DNA from: DATKIY01 sp963726755
Lineage (GTDB): Bacteria > Actinomycetota > Actinomycetes > JAHEKZ01
DNA: 64,000 nt
Direction of reading: 5' to 3'
Assembly (NCBI GenBank): GCA_963726755.1
Contig: CAVSDB010000002.1
Coordinates: forward strand, 1 to 64,000
This document shows positions 54,075 to 64,000 of the stretch, piece after piece (position 1 is the stretch's first letter; every line of letters begins with the position of its first letter). The notes beneath the pieces are model-generated. The model saw only the letters and a program-made list of their open reading frames with translations, had not been told where the DNA came from and ran no database searches. Position numbers and translations under genes: made by a program.

Positions 54075-54232
54075 TGCTCTCCTGTCTTTGGTCCGGGCGG
54101 GAGGCGCGGACCGCTAGTACGTAGGCATGCTCATCGCTGCATGCTCATCGCGTGCTCTTAGCCATCTCGTCCTGCCTTCGTTTGGGTCTTGCTCTTGGTC
54201 GTGCCTTGGAACTTCTGCTACTGCGAACGTCT

Positions 54233-54547
54233 CTACTGCTCGGCGATGCTCTCACGCCTCTCGATCTCACGAGCGACCTCGCCCGCTTCGACCGGCTCGG
54301 TGACCCGAAGGGCCCGAGACAGCGCTCGACGTTGGACGGCGAGCTCGAGACACGTGCGGGTGGGGTGCAGGTAAGCGCCCCTCCCCGACCGCCGACGGTC
54401 TGGATCCGGCACGACGAGCGAACCCGTCGAACCGCGGTCCACGACCACCCGCAGCAGTTCGGCTTGTGGGACCCGCTGACGGCAGCCCACACACGTCCTG
54501 ATCGTGCCGATCGGGTGGGTGTGGGTGGGTTGCGGACCCCCAAGCAC
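54233..54547 (-). CDS. ylxR: YlxR family RNA-binding protein
   Basis: A 104-residue protein with the YlxR signature GTIRTCVGCRQRVPQAELLRVVV and the GRGAYLHP motif; Cys pairs are in CVGC and a later RTC. The GTG at 54547 (VLGGPQP) follows the nusA stop by 16 bp. YlxR is encoded between nusA and infB in most Gram-positive bacteria. The 158 bp to infB hold a GCATGCTCATCG direct repeat and no gene. Confidence 0.88.
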   Translation of the reverse strand: MLGGPQPTHTHPIGTIRTCVGCRQRVPQAELLRVVVDRGSTGSLVVPDPDRRRSGRGAYLHPTRTCLELAVQRRALSRALRVTEPVEAGEVAREIERRESIAEQ

Positions 54548-54563
54548 GTCGGAGTCTACCCCG

Positions 54564-55605
54564 TCAGAGGCTGGGCTCGTTGGGAGCGCCCGTCGGAGCC
54601 TGCGGACCAGCGCCCGCTGCGGCGGTCGGACTGGCACTGGGAGCGGTGTCAGAAACGATGTCGATCCGCCACCCGGTAAGCCGCGCGGCCAGCCTGGCGT
54701 TCTGCCCCTCACGCCCGATGGCCAGCGAGAGTTGGTAGTCGGGAACGGTGACTCTGGCTGACTTGGCATCGAGATCGACCACCTGAACCGCCGCCACTCG
54801 CGCTGGCGACAGCGCGTGCCCCACGAACTCGGCAGGGTCTTCCGACCAGTCCACGATGTCGATCTTCTCTCCGTGCAAGTCGGCCATGACCGCCCTGACG
54901 CGTGCACCCATCGGTCCGATGCACGCCCCTTTGGCGTTCAGCCCGTCGCGATGGGTTTGTACTGCGATCTTGCTTCGGTGCCCGGCTTCGCGCGCGATGG
55001 CCGCGATCTCGATCGAGCCATCTGCGAGTTCGGGGACCTCGAGGGCGAACAATTTCTTGACCAAACCCGGATGGGACCGAGACACCGTCACGATCGGGCC
55101 ACGCATGCCCTTGCGTACCCCGACGACGTAGCAGCGCAGCCGCTCACCGTGTACGTACTCCTCACCGGGGACCTGTTCGGCCTTGGGGAGTTGAGCCTCT
55201 AGCGGTCCGAGATCGACCAACACGGTGTCTGGGTTGGATCCCTGCTGGATGACACCGGAGACCAGATCCCCTTCGCGACCGGACCACGCTCCGTACGTTG
55301 CTTCGTCTTCAGCATCACGAAGCCGCTGCAGGATGACTTGCTTGGCCGTGGTCGCGGCAACTCGCCCGAACCCCTCGGGGGTGTCGTCCCACTCTCGAAC
55401 CAGTTCGTCGTTCTCGTCGCGCTCAGCCGCCCACACCGTCACGTGCCCGGTCACCTTGTCGAGTTCGACGCGAGCGTGCACCTGCGCGCCCGGGCGTGTG
55501 CTGATACGCCGTTTCGAGCGCTCGCTGGATGGCCTCGACGACGACGTCCAGGGAGATTTCGCGCTCATTCACCAACGACCGCAGCGCTGCCATGTCGATA
55601 TCCAT
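54564..55605 (-). CDS. nusA: Transcription termination/antitermination factor NusA (one frame break)
   Basis: A protein of about 347 residues, short like other actinobacterial NusA. The N terminus MDIDMAALRSLVNEREISLDV and LETAYQHTPG lie in one frame, and AQVHARVELDKVTGHVTVW, the S1 domain (REGDLVSGVIQQ) and two KH domains (ACIGPMGARVRAVMADL and LAIGREGQNARLAARL) in another; they meet at about 55495 inside CCCGGGCG. The Pro/Ala-rich tail is normal. NusA modulates pausing and rRNA antitermination. Confidence 0.9.
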
Positions 55606-56129
55606 GTCGCCTCACTCCTATCGCTGGTCTGGGAATCGCTGGTCTGGTCGGCTGGGTCTTCTGGGACGGCAGCCCTCGGGTGGCTGAACTCGACTTGGAT
55701 TTGAGCTCGAGCCACCCCGTCGTACGGGAAGTCCTTGGGGCCGTCGTCGGTGTCGAGCGTGGCGTGGACGTCGTCGGCGGCCGTCAATCGACCTGCGGCC
55801 GACGTACCGTCTGCGAATTCGACTTTGACCAGCCGACCGATCGCGCGTCGCCAATGACGAGGCAGCGTGAGGGGACGGTCCACCCCTGGGGAGGACACCT
55901 CGAGGACGTACGGCTGGTCGCCCATTGCGTCGGACTCGTCGAGCACTTCTGAAAGCACGTGGCTCAACTCGGCGACGTCGTCCAACTGGATTCCGCCGTC
56001 TCGGTCAACCAGGACCCGGACCAGCCGACGTCGGCCCGCGGGTTGCACATCGACGGCTTCGAGGTCGAGTCCACGTTCGGCCACGACGGGCTGCAGGACG
56101 CGTTCCACCCGATCGGCAACAGCGCCCAT
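55569..56129 (-). CDS. rimP: Ribosome maturation factor RimP
   Basis: A RimP of up to 186 residues: VADRVERVLQPVVAERGLDLEAVDV, RLVRVLVDRDGGIQLDDVAELS, YVLEVSSPGVDRPL and VEFADGTSAAGRL. The ATG at 56129 has GGAGG five bases upstream and is preferred over the longer open frame. As read the frame overlaps nusA by 37 bases; a one-base correction would end it at a TAG near 55621, just ahead of the nusA ribosome site. It assists 30S maturation. Confidence 0.88.
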   Translation of the reverse strand: MGAVADRVERVLQPVVAERGLDLEAVDVQPAGRRRLVRVLVDRDGGIQLDDVAELSHVLSEVLDESDAMGDQPYVLEVSSPGVDRPLTLPRHWRRAIGRLVKVEFADGTSAAGRLTAADDVHATLDTDDGPKDFPYDGVARAQIQVEFSHPRAAVPEDPADQTSDSQTSDRSEATWISTWQRCGRW

Positions 56130-56239
56130 GTCGGCCTCCGCGTCATCCTGTTGTGTACGCCTGGTTGTACTCGGCCAAGCCGAGTTCGTGCTGCCGCCAG
56201 AGTAACCAGTCGACGGCCGGTTGCGCACCGGACGTCCGA

Positions 56240-56285
56240 TTCGGTGCGATTGCTCACCTGTCAGGTGAGCAATTCGACTGAACCG
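56240..56285. promoter_or_regulatory. Hairpin upstream of rimP, related to the one after ribF
   Basis: TTGCTCACCTG (56250-56260) and CAGGTGAGCAA (56262-56272) are perfect 11-bp arms around one base; outer arms TTCGGTGCGA and TCGACTGAA extend the stem imperfectly. The 46-base stretch starts TTCGGTGCGATT and ends GAACCG, like 47660-47705. It lies between the divergent rimP and DUF4439 genes. Confidence 0.65.
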
Positions 56286-56306
56286 AGTCGTGGGATGCTG
56301 CCCGGC

Positions 56307-57174
56307 ATGTCATCGGTCAGCAGGCGCACGTTCCTGGCGCACCCCGATTGCGACTAGCGATCGGGGCTTCGATCGCAGGTTGCACTACCCCGCCTGCCCC
56401 GGTCCTGATTGATCCCGACCGCGAGGCGCTCGAAGCCGCGTTGGCCATCGAGCAGACGACTGCTCGCCGGCGCCGGGCGCTGGACGGACCAGGCGGTGGT
56501 GTCGCGCGCCGAAGTGACCGACGTCTTGCAGGTACACGTCGACCGCTTGGTCGCAACGTTGGGGACCACCCTCGCACGCGTCACCGACTGTCGACGGACA
56601 ACCTGGTCAAGCCGGTCACGACGGTCGAACTTCGACAAGCCGCACAACGAGCCGTCGCCTCGCACACGCGGGCGAGCCGCACCGCTGGACCGCAGACCGC
56701 TCAGTTGCTGGCTTCGCTTGCCGCCTCAGACGCGGCGATTGCCGCAGCTCTCAGCGGAGCCGACATGACCGAAACCGAAACCTGGCAACAGGTCCTTCAG
56801 CAGGAGCAGCAAGCGGTTTACGGATTCGGCCTGGTCGGAGGACAACTCGGGCCGTCGAACGTCCTGGCCCGTCAGTCCCTCGCCGTGCACCGAGACCGGG
56901 TTCAGCAATGTCAGGCAGTGCTTGCGCGGTCTCGGGCGTGAGCCCGACCCCGGTCCAGTCGCCTTCACACCAAGCGTGCCGATCACCAACGACACGCGCG
57001 CCAAGGACCTAGCGGCTCAACTTGAGCAGGCATGCGCGTCGGCGTACTCGGCGTTGACCGCCGAATCCGCGCCAGCGTCCCGCAGGCGAGGCACGCAGTG
57101 GTTGCGCGACAGCGCGATCAGACAGTTCCAGCTGGTCAGGACAGCTTCCGCCGCTACCTGGCCTCAATCCCTGA
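56307..57174 (+). CDS. DUF4439 ferritin-like lipoprotein (several frame breaks)
   Basis: A secreted protein of about 290 residues. The N terminus MSSVSRRTFLA has a twin-Arg signal, followed in another frame by LAIGASIAGCTTPP with a lipobox Cys. The body (ALEAALAIEQ; VKPVTTVELRQAAQRAVASH; ASDAAIAAALSGADM; QVLQQEQQAVYGFGLVGGQLG; TNDTRAKDLAAQLEQACASAYSALTAES, read in parts) matches the DUF4439 ferritin-like fold. At least four frame breaks are needed; a corrected end LPGLNP stops at 57172-57174. Homologues lie next to rimP/proS in actinobacteria. The function is unknown. Confidence 0.6.
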
Positions 57175-58938
57175 CGCCGCAACGATGGCGTCCGCGGCTT
57201 GCGGCCACCGGGACGTCGCGGCGCTCGCCAGACCGTCGGTCACGTACCTCGATCACGCCATCGGCGAGGTTCTTGCCGATGACGACGATGGTCGGCATCC
57301 CGAGCAGTTCGGCGTCCTTGAACTTCACACCCGGCGAGACCTTCGGGCGGTCGTCGTAGATGACGCGCAAGCCCGGCCGCCTCAAGTTCTAGCGACAACG
57401 CTTCGGCGACGGCAAACACGGCGTCGTCTTTACCCGTCGCGACCAGGTGAACGTCGGCAGGGGCAACTTCGCGCGGCCAACACAACCCGATGTCGTCGTG
57501 GTTCAACTCCGCGATTGCGGCGACGGCGCGCGAAACTCCAATGCCGTAGGAACCCATGGTGACGGTGACCAACTTGCCGTTCTCGTCCAACACCTTCAGC
57601 TCGAGCGCCTCGGCGTACTTACGTCCAAGTTGGAAGATGTGACCAATCTCGACTCCCGCGCGCAGACTCCAAGGCAGATCCGCACCGAGGGCACGGATCG
57701 CCGTCGCGTACGTCGGCTGCCTCGATAACCCCGTCTGCTTGAAAGTCTCGACCGGCGACGAGGTGCAACACGTGCTTGCCTGGCTCGTTGGCGCCGGTGA
57801 CCCACGCCGTGCCGTCGACGACTCTCGGGTCGACGAGGAACCGAATCTTCGACTCACCTTCACTGCCCAACAGCGGTGGCCCGATGTAGCCCTTGACGAG
57901 GCGTCGGATGCTTTGCGAAGTCGGATTCGTCGAACGGCTCGAGCACAGCCGGCTCCAACTGAGCCTGTAGTCGCTTCTCGTCAACGTCGCGGTCGCCAGG
58001 AATCCCGATGGCGAGCGGTTCGACGATGCCATCGGGGTGGCGAATGTTCACGACCACGTTCTTCAGAGTGTCCGACGCTTGCCATGCCCGATCTGACCGA
58101 CGCAAGATCGTCGCGCGCGTTCAACAGATCGACCAGGGTGGCAATCGTGGGCGTATCGGGAGTGTCGGAGACCAATGCCGCCGGCGCGTCCGCGAAGTCG
58201 ACGGCTGGCGGGACGACCGTGGTCACCGCCTCGACGTTGGCCGCGTAGTCACACGTCGTACAACGGACGTAGGTGTCCTCGCCGACATCGCACGGCGCGA
58301 GAAACTCTTCGGACGCCGAGCCGCCCATCGCGCCCTGACACCGCCGCGACGATCACGTAGGGCAGACCGAGACGGTCGAACGTCTGGATGTACGCGGCAC
58401 GATGTTTGTCGTACGACGCTTGCAAGCCTTCGTCGTCAATGTCGAACGAGTACGAGTCCTTCATCACGAACTCGCGGCCGCGTAGGAGTCCGGCACGTGG
58501 CCGCGCCTCATCGCGATACTTGGTCTGAATCTGATAGATCGACAGCGGAAGGTCCTTGTACGACGAGTAGAGGTCCTTCACTAACAGCGTGAACATTTCC
58601 TCGTGCGTGGGACCAAGTAGGTAGTCACCACCCTTGCGATCCTGCAGCCGGAAGAGAAGGTCGCCGTACTCCGTCCATCGACCGCTGACTTCGTACGGTT
58701 CGCGTGGCAACAGCGCGGGGAAGTGAACCTCCTGGAAGCCAGCGGCATCCATTTCTTCTCGGACAATCCGCTCAACGTTGCGAAAGACGGCGTAACCCAG
58801 CGGCAGCCAGGAGTAGATACCTGGAGCGGCGCGACGGATGTAGCCAGCGCGAACGAGCAACCGGTGGCTCGGCACCTCGGCGTCCGCTGGATCCTCACGC
58901 AAGGTACGCAGGAACAGCGACGACATCCGCAACAACAC
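57164..58938 (-). CDS. proS: Prolyl-tRNA synthetase (several frame breaks)
   Basis: A class II synthetase of about 590 residues. From the GTG at 58938 (AGGAG five bases upstream) come SSLFLRTLREDPADAEV, RRAAPGIYSWLPLG, LLGPTHEEMFTLL, YQIQTKYRDEARPRAGLLRGREFVMKD, read in parts, then the editing INS domain, and DLPWSLRAGVEIGHIFQLGRKY, GSYGIGVSRAVAA and KNLADGVIEVRDR at the end. The part from 58330 to 57380 switches frame at least four times. A large number of errors in one essential gene argues for poor consensus. Confidence 0.88.
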
Positions 58939-58976
58939 GATGACTCCTAGGTCTGAACTGCCTGGATCTGTAATGG

Positions 58977-59854
58977 TTAAAACAGCACGGTGGCGAAGCG
59001 ACCGATCTGGTTGAAAGCCAACGCGTTGATAGGTGCGCATCGCCGGCTCGTTGTACGAGTTCACGTAGAGGCTAACGACTGGGGCTACCGACTCGCGCGC
59101 GAGTTTCGCGACCGCAGCCATCCCAGGGATCGCCAGACCGGTCCCCCGGTGCTGCGGATGAACCCAGACCCCCTGCACTTGGCAGACTCGCGAGGACACG
59201 GCGCCGACCTCAGCCTTGAAAACGACGACGCCGTCCTCGATCCGCGCGAACGATCTGCCCTGACGGACAAGTTCCTCAACGCGTGACCGATAGAGGACAC
59301 CGCCGTCGTTGACCAACGGCGAGACGCCCACCTCTTCGGTGAACATCGCAATGCAGGCAGGCAGGATCAGGTCGATCTCGTCCGGACGCACCAGTCGCAC
59401 GCAGTGGATCACTGGCCACAGCGGGTGCTCCGCTCAGGCAGAGCAGTGGTTGGTCATCGCGAACCTCGCGTGCTGGTCCCCACTCTGACTCGAGTCGCTG
59501 CCACAACCGAACCACCTGATCGGCAGCACCCACGATTGACGAGCAACGACGGCCCTGCCGACGCGCCCTTTCGGCGAACGCCCGCAGTGCGTCGTCGTCG
59601 TCAGCCACGGGTGCGAGGTTCGCCCCCGAGTAGCAAAGTCCCACGAGCTCTCCTCGCGTGACGTAGCCCCAGAGTTGACCACCCATCGTCCAGTTGCGCT
59701 CCAAGGCGGCCTCAAGGCGAGCCGTCACGAAGACATTGGCCACCGGGTCCTTGTCCAACAGCACCATTGCAGCGTCCGCGTCGGTGCGTCCCAGGACGCG
59801 AAGGGTCCCAGTGGTCACACTCGGCTGCTGGTCACTGATCAACGGATGCCTCAT
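58977..59854 (-). CDS. GNAT acetyltransferase with DUF4081 domain (two frame breaks)
   Basis: A protein of about 290 residues, Rv2867c-like. The N-terminal DUF4081 part contains LDKDPVANVFVTARLEA and MGGQLWGYVTRGELVGLCYSGANL; the C-terminal GNAT has VCQVQGVWVHPQHRGTGLAIPGMAAVA and YVNSYNEPAMRTYQRVGF. The frames meet near 59410. A second break near 59000 removes the stop as read and makes a false fusion to ProS; corrected, it ends FATVLF with TAA at 58977-58979. It follows ispG by 7 bp, as in mycobacteria. Confidence 0.85.
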
Positions 59855-59861
59855 GACCCCG

Positions 59862-61026
59862 TCAGCCGACAACGACTTCGGGCGCGCCGGTCTCGGGATC
59901 GACACCCATCTCGTCGGCCAGCCGAAGCGCCTCCTCGATCAGGGTCGCCACAATGTCGGCCTCGGGAACGGTCTTGATGACCTCGCCCCTGACGAAGATC
60001 TGGCCCTTGCCGTTACCGGACGCCACGCCGAGATCGGCTTCGCGAGCCTCCCCCGGACCGTTCACGACGCATCCCATGACAGCAACGCGAAGCGGTACCG
60101 ACAACCCCTCAAGTCCGGCAGTGACCTGCTCGGCCAAGGTGTAGACGTCGACCTGAGCGCGTCCACAACTTGGGCAGGACACGATCTCAAGCCCGCGCTC
60201 GCGCAAGCCCAGCGACTCAAGGATCTGGTTACCGACCTTGACCTCTTCAACCGGTGGCGCTGAAAGGGATACGCGAATCGTGTCACCGATCCCCTCGGCC
60301 AGGAGCGCTCCGAACGCAACGGACGACTTGATCGTCCCTTGGAAGGTCGGACCGGCTTCGGTCACGCCGAGGTGAAGCGGGTAGTCGCACTGCGCAGCCA
60401 GGAGCCGGTAAGCCGAAACCATCACCACCGGGTCGTGGTGCTTGACCGAAATCTTGATGTCACGAAAGCCGTGTTCCTCGAACAGCGAGCACTCCCAGAG
60501 TGCGGATTCCGCCAGCGCCTCTGGTGTGGCCTTCCCGTGCTTGGCAAGCAATCGCGGGTCCAACGAACCTGCGTTAACTCCGATGCGAATCGGCACCCCG
60601 GCGTCGCCCTGCCGCGCGAGCGATCTCGCCAACTTTGTCGTCGAACTGTTTGATGTTGCCCGGGTTAACGCGCACTCCGGCGCAGCCAGCATCGATTGCG
60701 GCGAAGACGTACTTGGGCTGAAAGTGGATGTCGGCGATGACTGGGATCTGCGACTTCTTGGCAATCGCGGGCAGGGCGTCGGCGTCGTCCTGGGTCGGAC
60801 ACGCGACGCGAACAATCTGACAGCCGGACGCCGTCAACTCGGCGATCTGCTGCAGCGTGGCATTCACGTCGGACGTCAGCGTCGTCGTCATCGACTGCAC
60901 CGAGATCGGCGCATCACCGCCGACGGTGATCGGATGCGTTGGATGGCGCAGCACCACCGGCCGGGTTACCCGACGAGTCGCCAGCGGCTTGGGAGGGGTG
61001 TTGGGCAAGCCGAGATCGATGCTCAT
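59862..61026 (-). CDS. ispG: 4-hydroxy-3-methylbut-2-enyl diphosphate synthase (one frame break)
   Basis: A 4Fe-4S enzyme of about 388 residues in the MEP isoprenoid pathway. The N-terminal TIM-barrel part has GDAPISVQSMTTTLTSDVNATLQQI, read in parts, VADIHFQPKY and VRVNPGNIKQFDDKVGEIARA; the C-terminal part has IRIGVNAGSLD, LGVTEAG and cluster ligands in EIVSCPSCGRAQVDVYTLAE. The frames meet near 60610. Dxr, two genes upstream, serves the same pathway. Confidence 0.92.
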
Positions 61027-61080
61027 CTGCTCACCCCCGCCACGACCGCCATGGCGTCAGTATCCCAGGTGAGGTCCGGC

Positions 61081-62378
61081 TCAGCCGCCGAGACGGATCG
61101 GATTGACGATGTCGGCGTAAATCAGCAGGCCGGACATCACGATCAGCAAGACGGCGACGGTGTAGGCAACCGGCAGCATTTTGGCCACGTCCACTGGCCC
61201 TGGATCGGGCCGATGCCGCCGCTTTGCGACCTGGCGCCTGGCGCCCTTCGTAGAGAGCGCCAGCGACGTGTCCGCCGTCCAGGGGTAGCAAGGGGATGAG
61301 GTTGAACAGGAACAGCGCCATGTTCAGCGACGCCAGAATCAGGAGCATGCTCCCGCTCTTCCAGCCGATTGATGCTTGGTCGTCAGCAACCTCGGCGCTG
61401 AATCGTCCGACACCGACGACGCTGACCGGCCCATTCACATCGCGCTGATCACCGGAGAACGCAGCGCGCCACACCCCCGCCATCTTGGACGGAATCGACA
61501 GCACCGCCTTGCCTGACAACGTCGCGAAGTCCCACATGCGCGCTGGCACAGCCGTCACCGGCTGCCGCACCTGCGCGATGACCGGCGAGACTCCGAGATA
61601 CCCGGCCTGCACCGTGACGGTGGGGTCGTTGAGGTCGGCGACGCTGGCTTTCCCGATCGTCACCGGGAGGTCGATAGTTTTGCCGTCACGCTCAACGGTG
61701 AAAGTGACGGTCTCACCAGGCGCCGCCCGAATCCATGTGACCAAGCTGGGTCCAGTCGTCGGTGTGACGTCCGTCGACGGCCACGATCACATCTCCGGGC
61801 TTAAGACCTGCAGCAGCCGCCGGACTTGGCGCGTCACCGGGTGAGCACTTGCCCGACGCGGCGGTCGGCAAACAGTTAGCCACTGTCGAGACCGTGGAGA
61901 CCGGTTGCGCCACACCGATACCGACCATCGCAATGGTGAACAACACCAGAGCGATCAGCAGGTTCATCGTGGGACCGCCCATCATGACGACGACCTTCTT
62001 GGGCACCGACAACTGGTAGAACGCTCGGTGCTCCTCACCGTCTGCGATCTCTTCTGCGGACGATCGCCGCGCACCTTCCATCAACGACTGGAACGGCCCG
62101 GTCGACGACGTACTCATGACCAGTTCCCCGCTGCGGTCACGCACCGGGGGGAACATCCCCACCATCCGGATGTAGCCACCGAGCGGAATGGCTTTGAAGC
62201 CGTACTCGGTCTCACCGCGCCGGCGGGACCAGACGGTGGGACCGAAGCCCACCATGTACTGAGTGACTCGGACGCCAAATCGCTTGGCCGGAACCAGGTG
62301 ACCAACTTCGTGGAGGGCGATCGAGGCCATCACTCCGAAGAAGAAGATCGCGACGCCTACCCAGGCAGCCAGGCTCAT
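61081..62378 (-). CDS. rip1: Site-2 protease RseP/Rip1 (two frame breaks)
   Basis: A membrane zinc protease of about 432 residues. H23, E24 and H27 lie in ASIALHEVGHLVPAK in the first membrane helix; a PDZ domain (AAGLKPGDVIVAVDGR) and the second site NLIPLLPLDGGHVAG follow. The frames meet near 61740 and near 61240; corrected, the protein ends LIYADIVNPIRLGG at a TGA (61081-61083). The start overlaps the dxr stop (ATGA) and has GGAGGAGG upstream. In mycobacteria Rip1 cleaves anti-sigma factors. Confidence 0.9.
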
Positions 62379-63541
62379 CGACCCTCCTCCAAGATGTCTC
62401 GGGCGCGGTTGCGCGCCCACGATTCAGCGTTCAATACATCGTCAACGGTAAGCGACGACTCAACCCCTGCAGAACCGTCGATCTGCTGCAGGTGCTCTGC
62501 CAGCACCCGACTGACGGTGTCCACGATGCCGAGGAAGGGCAGTTCCCCGGCCAGGAAGGCTGATACACACTGCCTCGTTCACGGCGTTGTAGACCGCTGG
62601 AGCAGTGCCCCCCGCAGCGCCGGCAGAACGGGCGAGCGCCACCGCCGGGAAGGCTCGTTCGTCAAGCGGCTCAAACTCCCACTGGAGCTGGAGCTCGTCC
62701 AGTCACAGCCCGGTGCCGCGTTTCTCACTCGATCGGGCCAAGCCAGCGCCAGGGCGATCGGCAATTTCATGTCTGGCGGACTCGCCTGAGCCAACGTCGA
62801 GCCATCGCAGAACTCGACCATCGAATGAACGACCGACTGCGGGTGAACGACTACGTCGATGTGGTCCATCGCAATGTCGAACAGCAGGTGCGCCTCGATC
62901 ACTTCCAAGCCCTTGTTCACCAAGGTGGCGGAATTGATCGTTACGACCGGCCCCATGTCCCACGTCGGGTGCGCCAGTGCTTCGGCGACGGTTACCGATG
63001 TCAACTCCTCACGCGAGCGACCTCGGAACGGTCCGCCACTCGCGGTGAGGACCAGCCGTCGGACTTCGGCTGAGCGACCCCCGCGCAAACACTGAGCGAG
63101 CGCAGAGTGCTCAGAATCAACGGGAACGATCTGCCCAGGTTTGGCGGCAGCTTTGACCAGCGGTCCCCCGACAATCAGCGACTCCTTGTTAGCCAACGCC
63201 AGCGTCGCACCGGCGCGCAGCGCTGCCAACGTTGGCTGCAAACCGATCGAGCCCGTAATGGCGTTCAGCACGACGTCGCAGGGCCACGCGGCGACTTCGG
63301 TCGCCGCGTCCGGTCCCGCGATGACCTTGGGAAGTGCACGCTGAAGCTCATTTGCGACCTCCTGCGACGCCACCGCCACCACGTCGACATCGAACTCGAG
63401 AGCCTGCTCCGCGAGCAGATCAAGGTTCCCGCCGCCAGCGGCAAGTCCCACGACCCGAAAGTCACCGGGGTTGTTTCGGATGACGTCCAGCGCTTGGGTG
63501 CCCACTGACCCGGTCGATCCGAGAATCACCACTGAACGCAT
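62375..63541 (-). CDS. dxr: 1-deoxy-D-xylulose-5-phosphate reductoisomerase (two frame breaks)
   Basis: An enzyme of about 388 residues, the second step of the MEP pathway. The NADPH motif VVILGSTGSVGTQALDVI, the LANKESLIVGG block, VPVDSEHSALAQCL, LTASGGPFRG and HPTWDMGPVVTINSATL are intact. After PDRVRNAAPGCDW the frame changes (near 62680) to FPAVALARSAGAAGGTAPAVYNAVNEA, read in parts, and again near 62575 to a C terminus ending RDILEEGR at the TGA overlapping rseP. ATG at 63541 is preferred; a GTG at 63559 is possible. Confidence 0.9.
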
Positions 63542-63569
63542 AGGTCCAGTGTCCCTCACTTGCCAGGGA

Positions 63570-64000
63570 TCAGCCGATCGGCACAGGCTGCTCAGCCGAC
63601 TCCGCTCCCTCGCGGACGCCGAATCGACGCCAGAACCGAACGAGGGGGGCGGGTGCGTACCAGTTCCAGTTGCCCAGGAGCTTCATCGTGGCCGGCACGA
63701 GCAGGGCGCGAACGATGGTCGCGTCGATCACGACCGCGACTGCCAGGCCAACCCCGATCATCGAGATGAAACTGATCCCGCTGAGTGCAAACGCGCCAAC
63801 AACCACGACGAAAAGCAAGGCAGCGCTGGTGATGATGCGCCCAGTTTTCTGCAGTCCACGCGCGACCGACAACGTGTTGTCACCAGTTCGGTCCCACTCC
63901 TCACGCATCCGACTGAGCAAGAACACTTCGTAGTCCATCGAGAGCCCAAAGGCCATGGCAAAGATGAGGATCGGCTGGGTCGCTTCGAGATATCCGGTGG
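63570..64000 (-). CDS. MMPL/RND-family transporter, C-terminal part (cut by the window edge)
   Basis: The last 143 residues of an MMPL-type membrane transporter; the N-terminal part lies beyond the right edge. The GLSMDYEVFLLSRMREEW motif is typical of MMPL proteins, followed by TGRIITSAALLFVVVVGAFALSG, a helix with a charged DATIVRALLVPATMKLLG and WNWYAPAPLVRFW. The gene reads into dxr with a 28-bp gap. The substrate is unknown; lipids or drugs are possible. Confidence 0.85.
   Translation of the reverse strand, partial: TGYLEATQPILIFAMAFGLSMDYEVFLLSRMREEWDRTGDNTLSVARGLQKTGRIITSAALLFVVVVGAFALSGISFISMIGVGLAVAVVIDATIVRALLVPATMKLLGNWNWYAPAPLVRFWRRFGVREGAESAEQPVPIG

Noticed and set aside
58249..59412. 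A GNAT-prolyl-tRNA synthetase fusion protein
   Set aside because: A single missing or extra base explains it; both genes then have normal ends and starts.
48673..63541. Programmed frameshifting or mass pseudogenization as the cause of frame breaks
   Set aside because: No shared slippery site, many different essential genes affected and intact motifs on both sides of each break.
1..64000. tRNA, rRNA genes or CRISPR arrays
   Set aside because: No cloverleaf, rRNA core sequence or regularly spaced repeat was recognised by eye in either strand; a covariance search would be decisive.

Overview
The window is high-GC DNA (low 60s percent by eye) from an actinobacterium. It carries the usual actinobacterial housekeeping block: lexA with a divergent LysM gene, dinG-type helicase, hflX, dapF, miaA, miaB, recX-recA-DUF3046, lhr, clgR, cinA, pgsA, rimO, ftsK, RNase J, dapA, thyX, dapB, an M16 peptidase, pnp, rpsO, ribF, truB, a DHH phosphoesterase, rbfA, DUF503, infB, ylxR, nusA, rimP, proS, a DUF4081-GNAT, ispG, the rip1/rseP protease and dxr. 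Much of this order matches what I recall of the Mycobacterium tuberculosis Rv2719c-Rv2756c and Rv2836c-Rv2870c segments. The species cannot be named from the sequence. Most genes are on the minus strand.

Layout: 0.3-5.1 kb holds a secreted protein, the LysM/lexA SOS pair, a VOC protein, a double GNAT, a hydrolase and a second secreted protein. 5.1-12.7 kb is dinG, hflX, an SCO6745-like gene, dapF, miaA and a dioxygenase-like gene. 12.7-15.0 kb is a tandem pair of Rieske oxygenases behind two palindromic operators. 15.1-18.9 kb is miaB, then a serA-like gene overlapped by a DUF1015 gene. 18.9-20.7 kb is a small thiol/persulfide-type island: thioredoxin, DUF302, a CsoR/CstR-type repressor, an AhpD-like protein, a G/C-tract operator and a divergent tiny Cys-rich protein. 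20.7-32.8 kb is recX/recA, MFS, DUF3046, lhr, TetR, clgR, cinA, pgsA, rimO and a RodZ-like gene. 33-44.7 kb is ftsK, rnj, dapA, thyX, a sarcosine-oxidase-like enzyme, GNAT-azlC-azlD, a PH-domain membrane protein, dapB and M16. 44.7-56 kb is the pnp to rimP translation/RNA cluster. 56.3-64 kb is a DUF4439 lipoprotein, proS, GNAT, ispG, rseP, dxr and a truncated MMPL gene.

Three families of short repeats sit between genes: a 61-bp element in four copies, ending in a DnaA-box-like motif; an element of about 105 bp in two copies with GCAACAATTGT ends; and a hairpin element seen in two or three copies. One pair of 61-bp copies forms the inverted ends of a 238-bp element that contains a perfect 26-bp palindrome.

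A strong technical feature is single-base frame breaks in many genes, densest from 48.7 to 63 kb. They hit essential genes (infB, nusA, proS, ispG, dxr, rseP, truB). Corrected frames end exactly at conserved overlapping start/stop codons, so they look like consensus errors, not pseudogenes. I give such genes as single full-span CDS entries. No tRNA, rRNA or CRISPR array was recognised.
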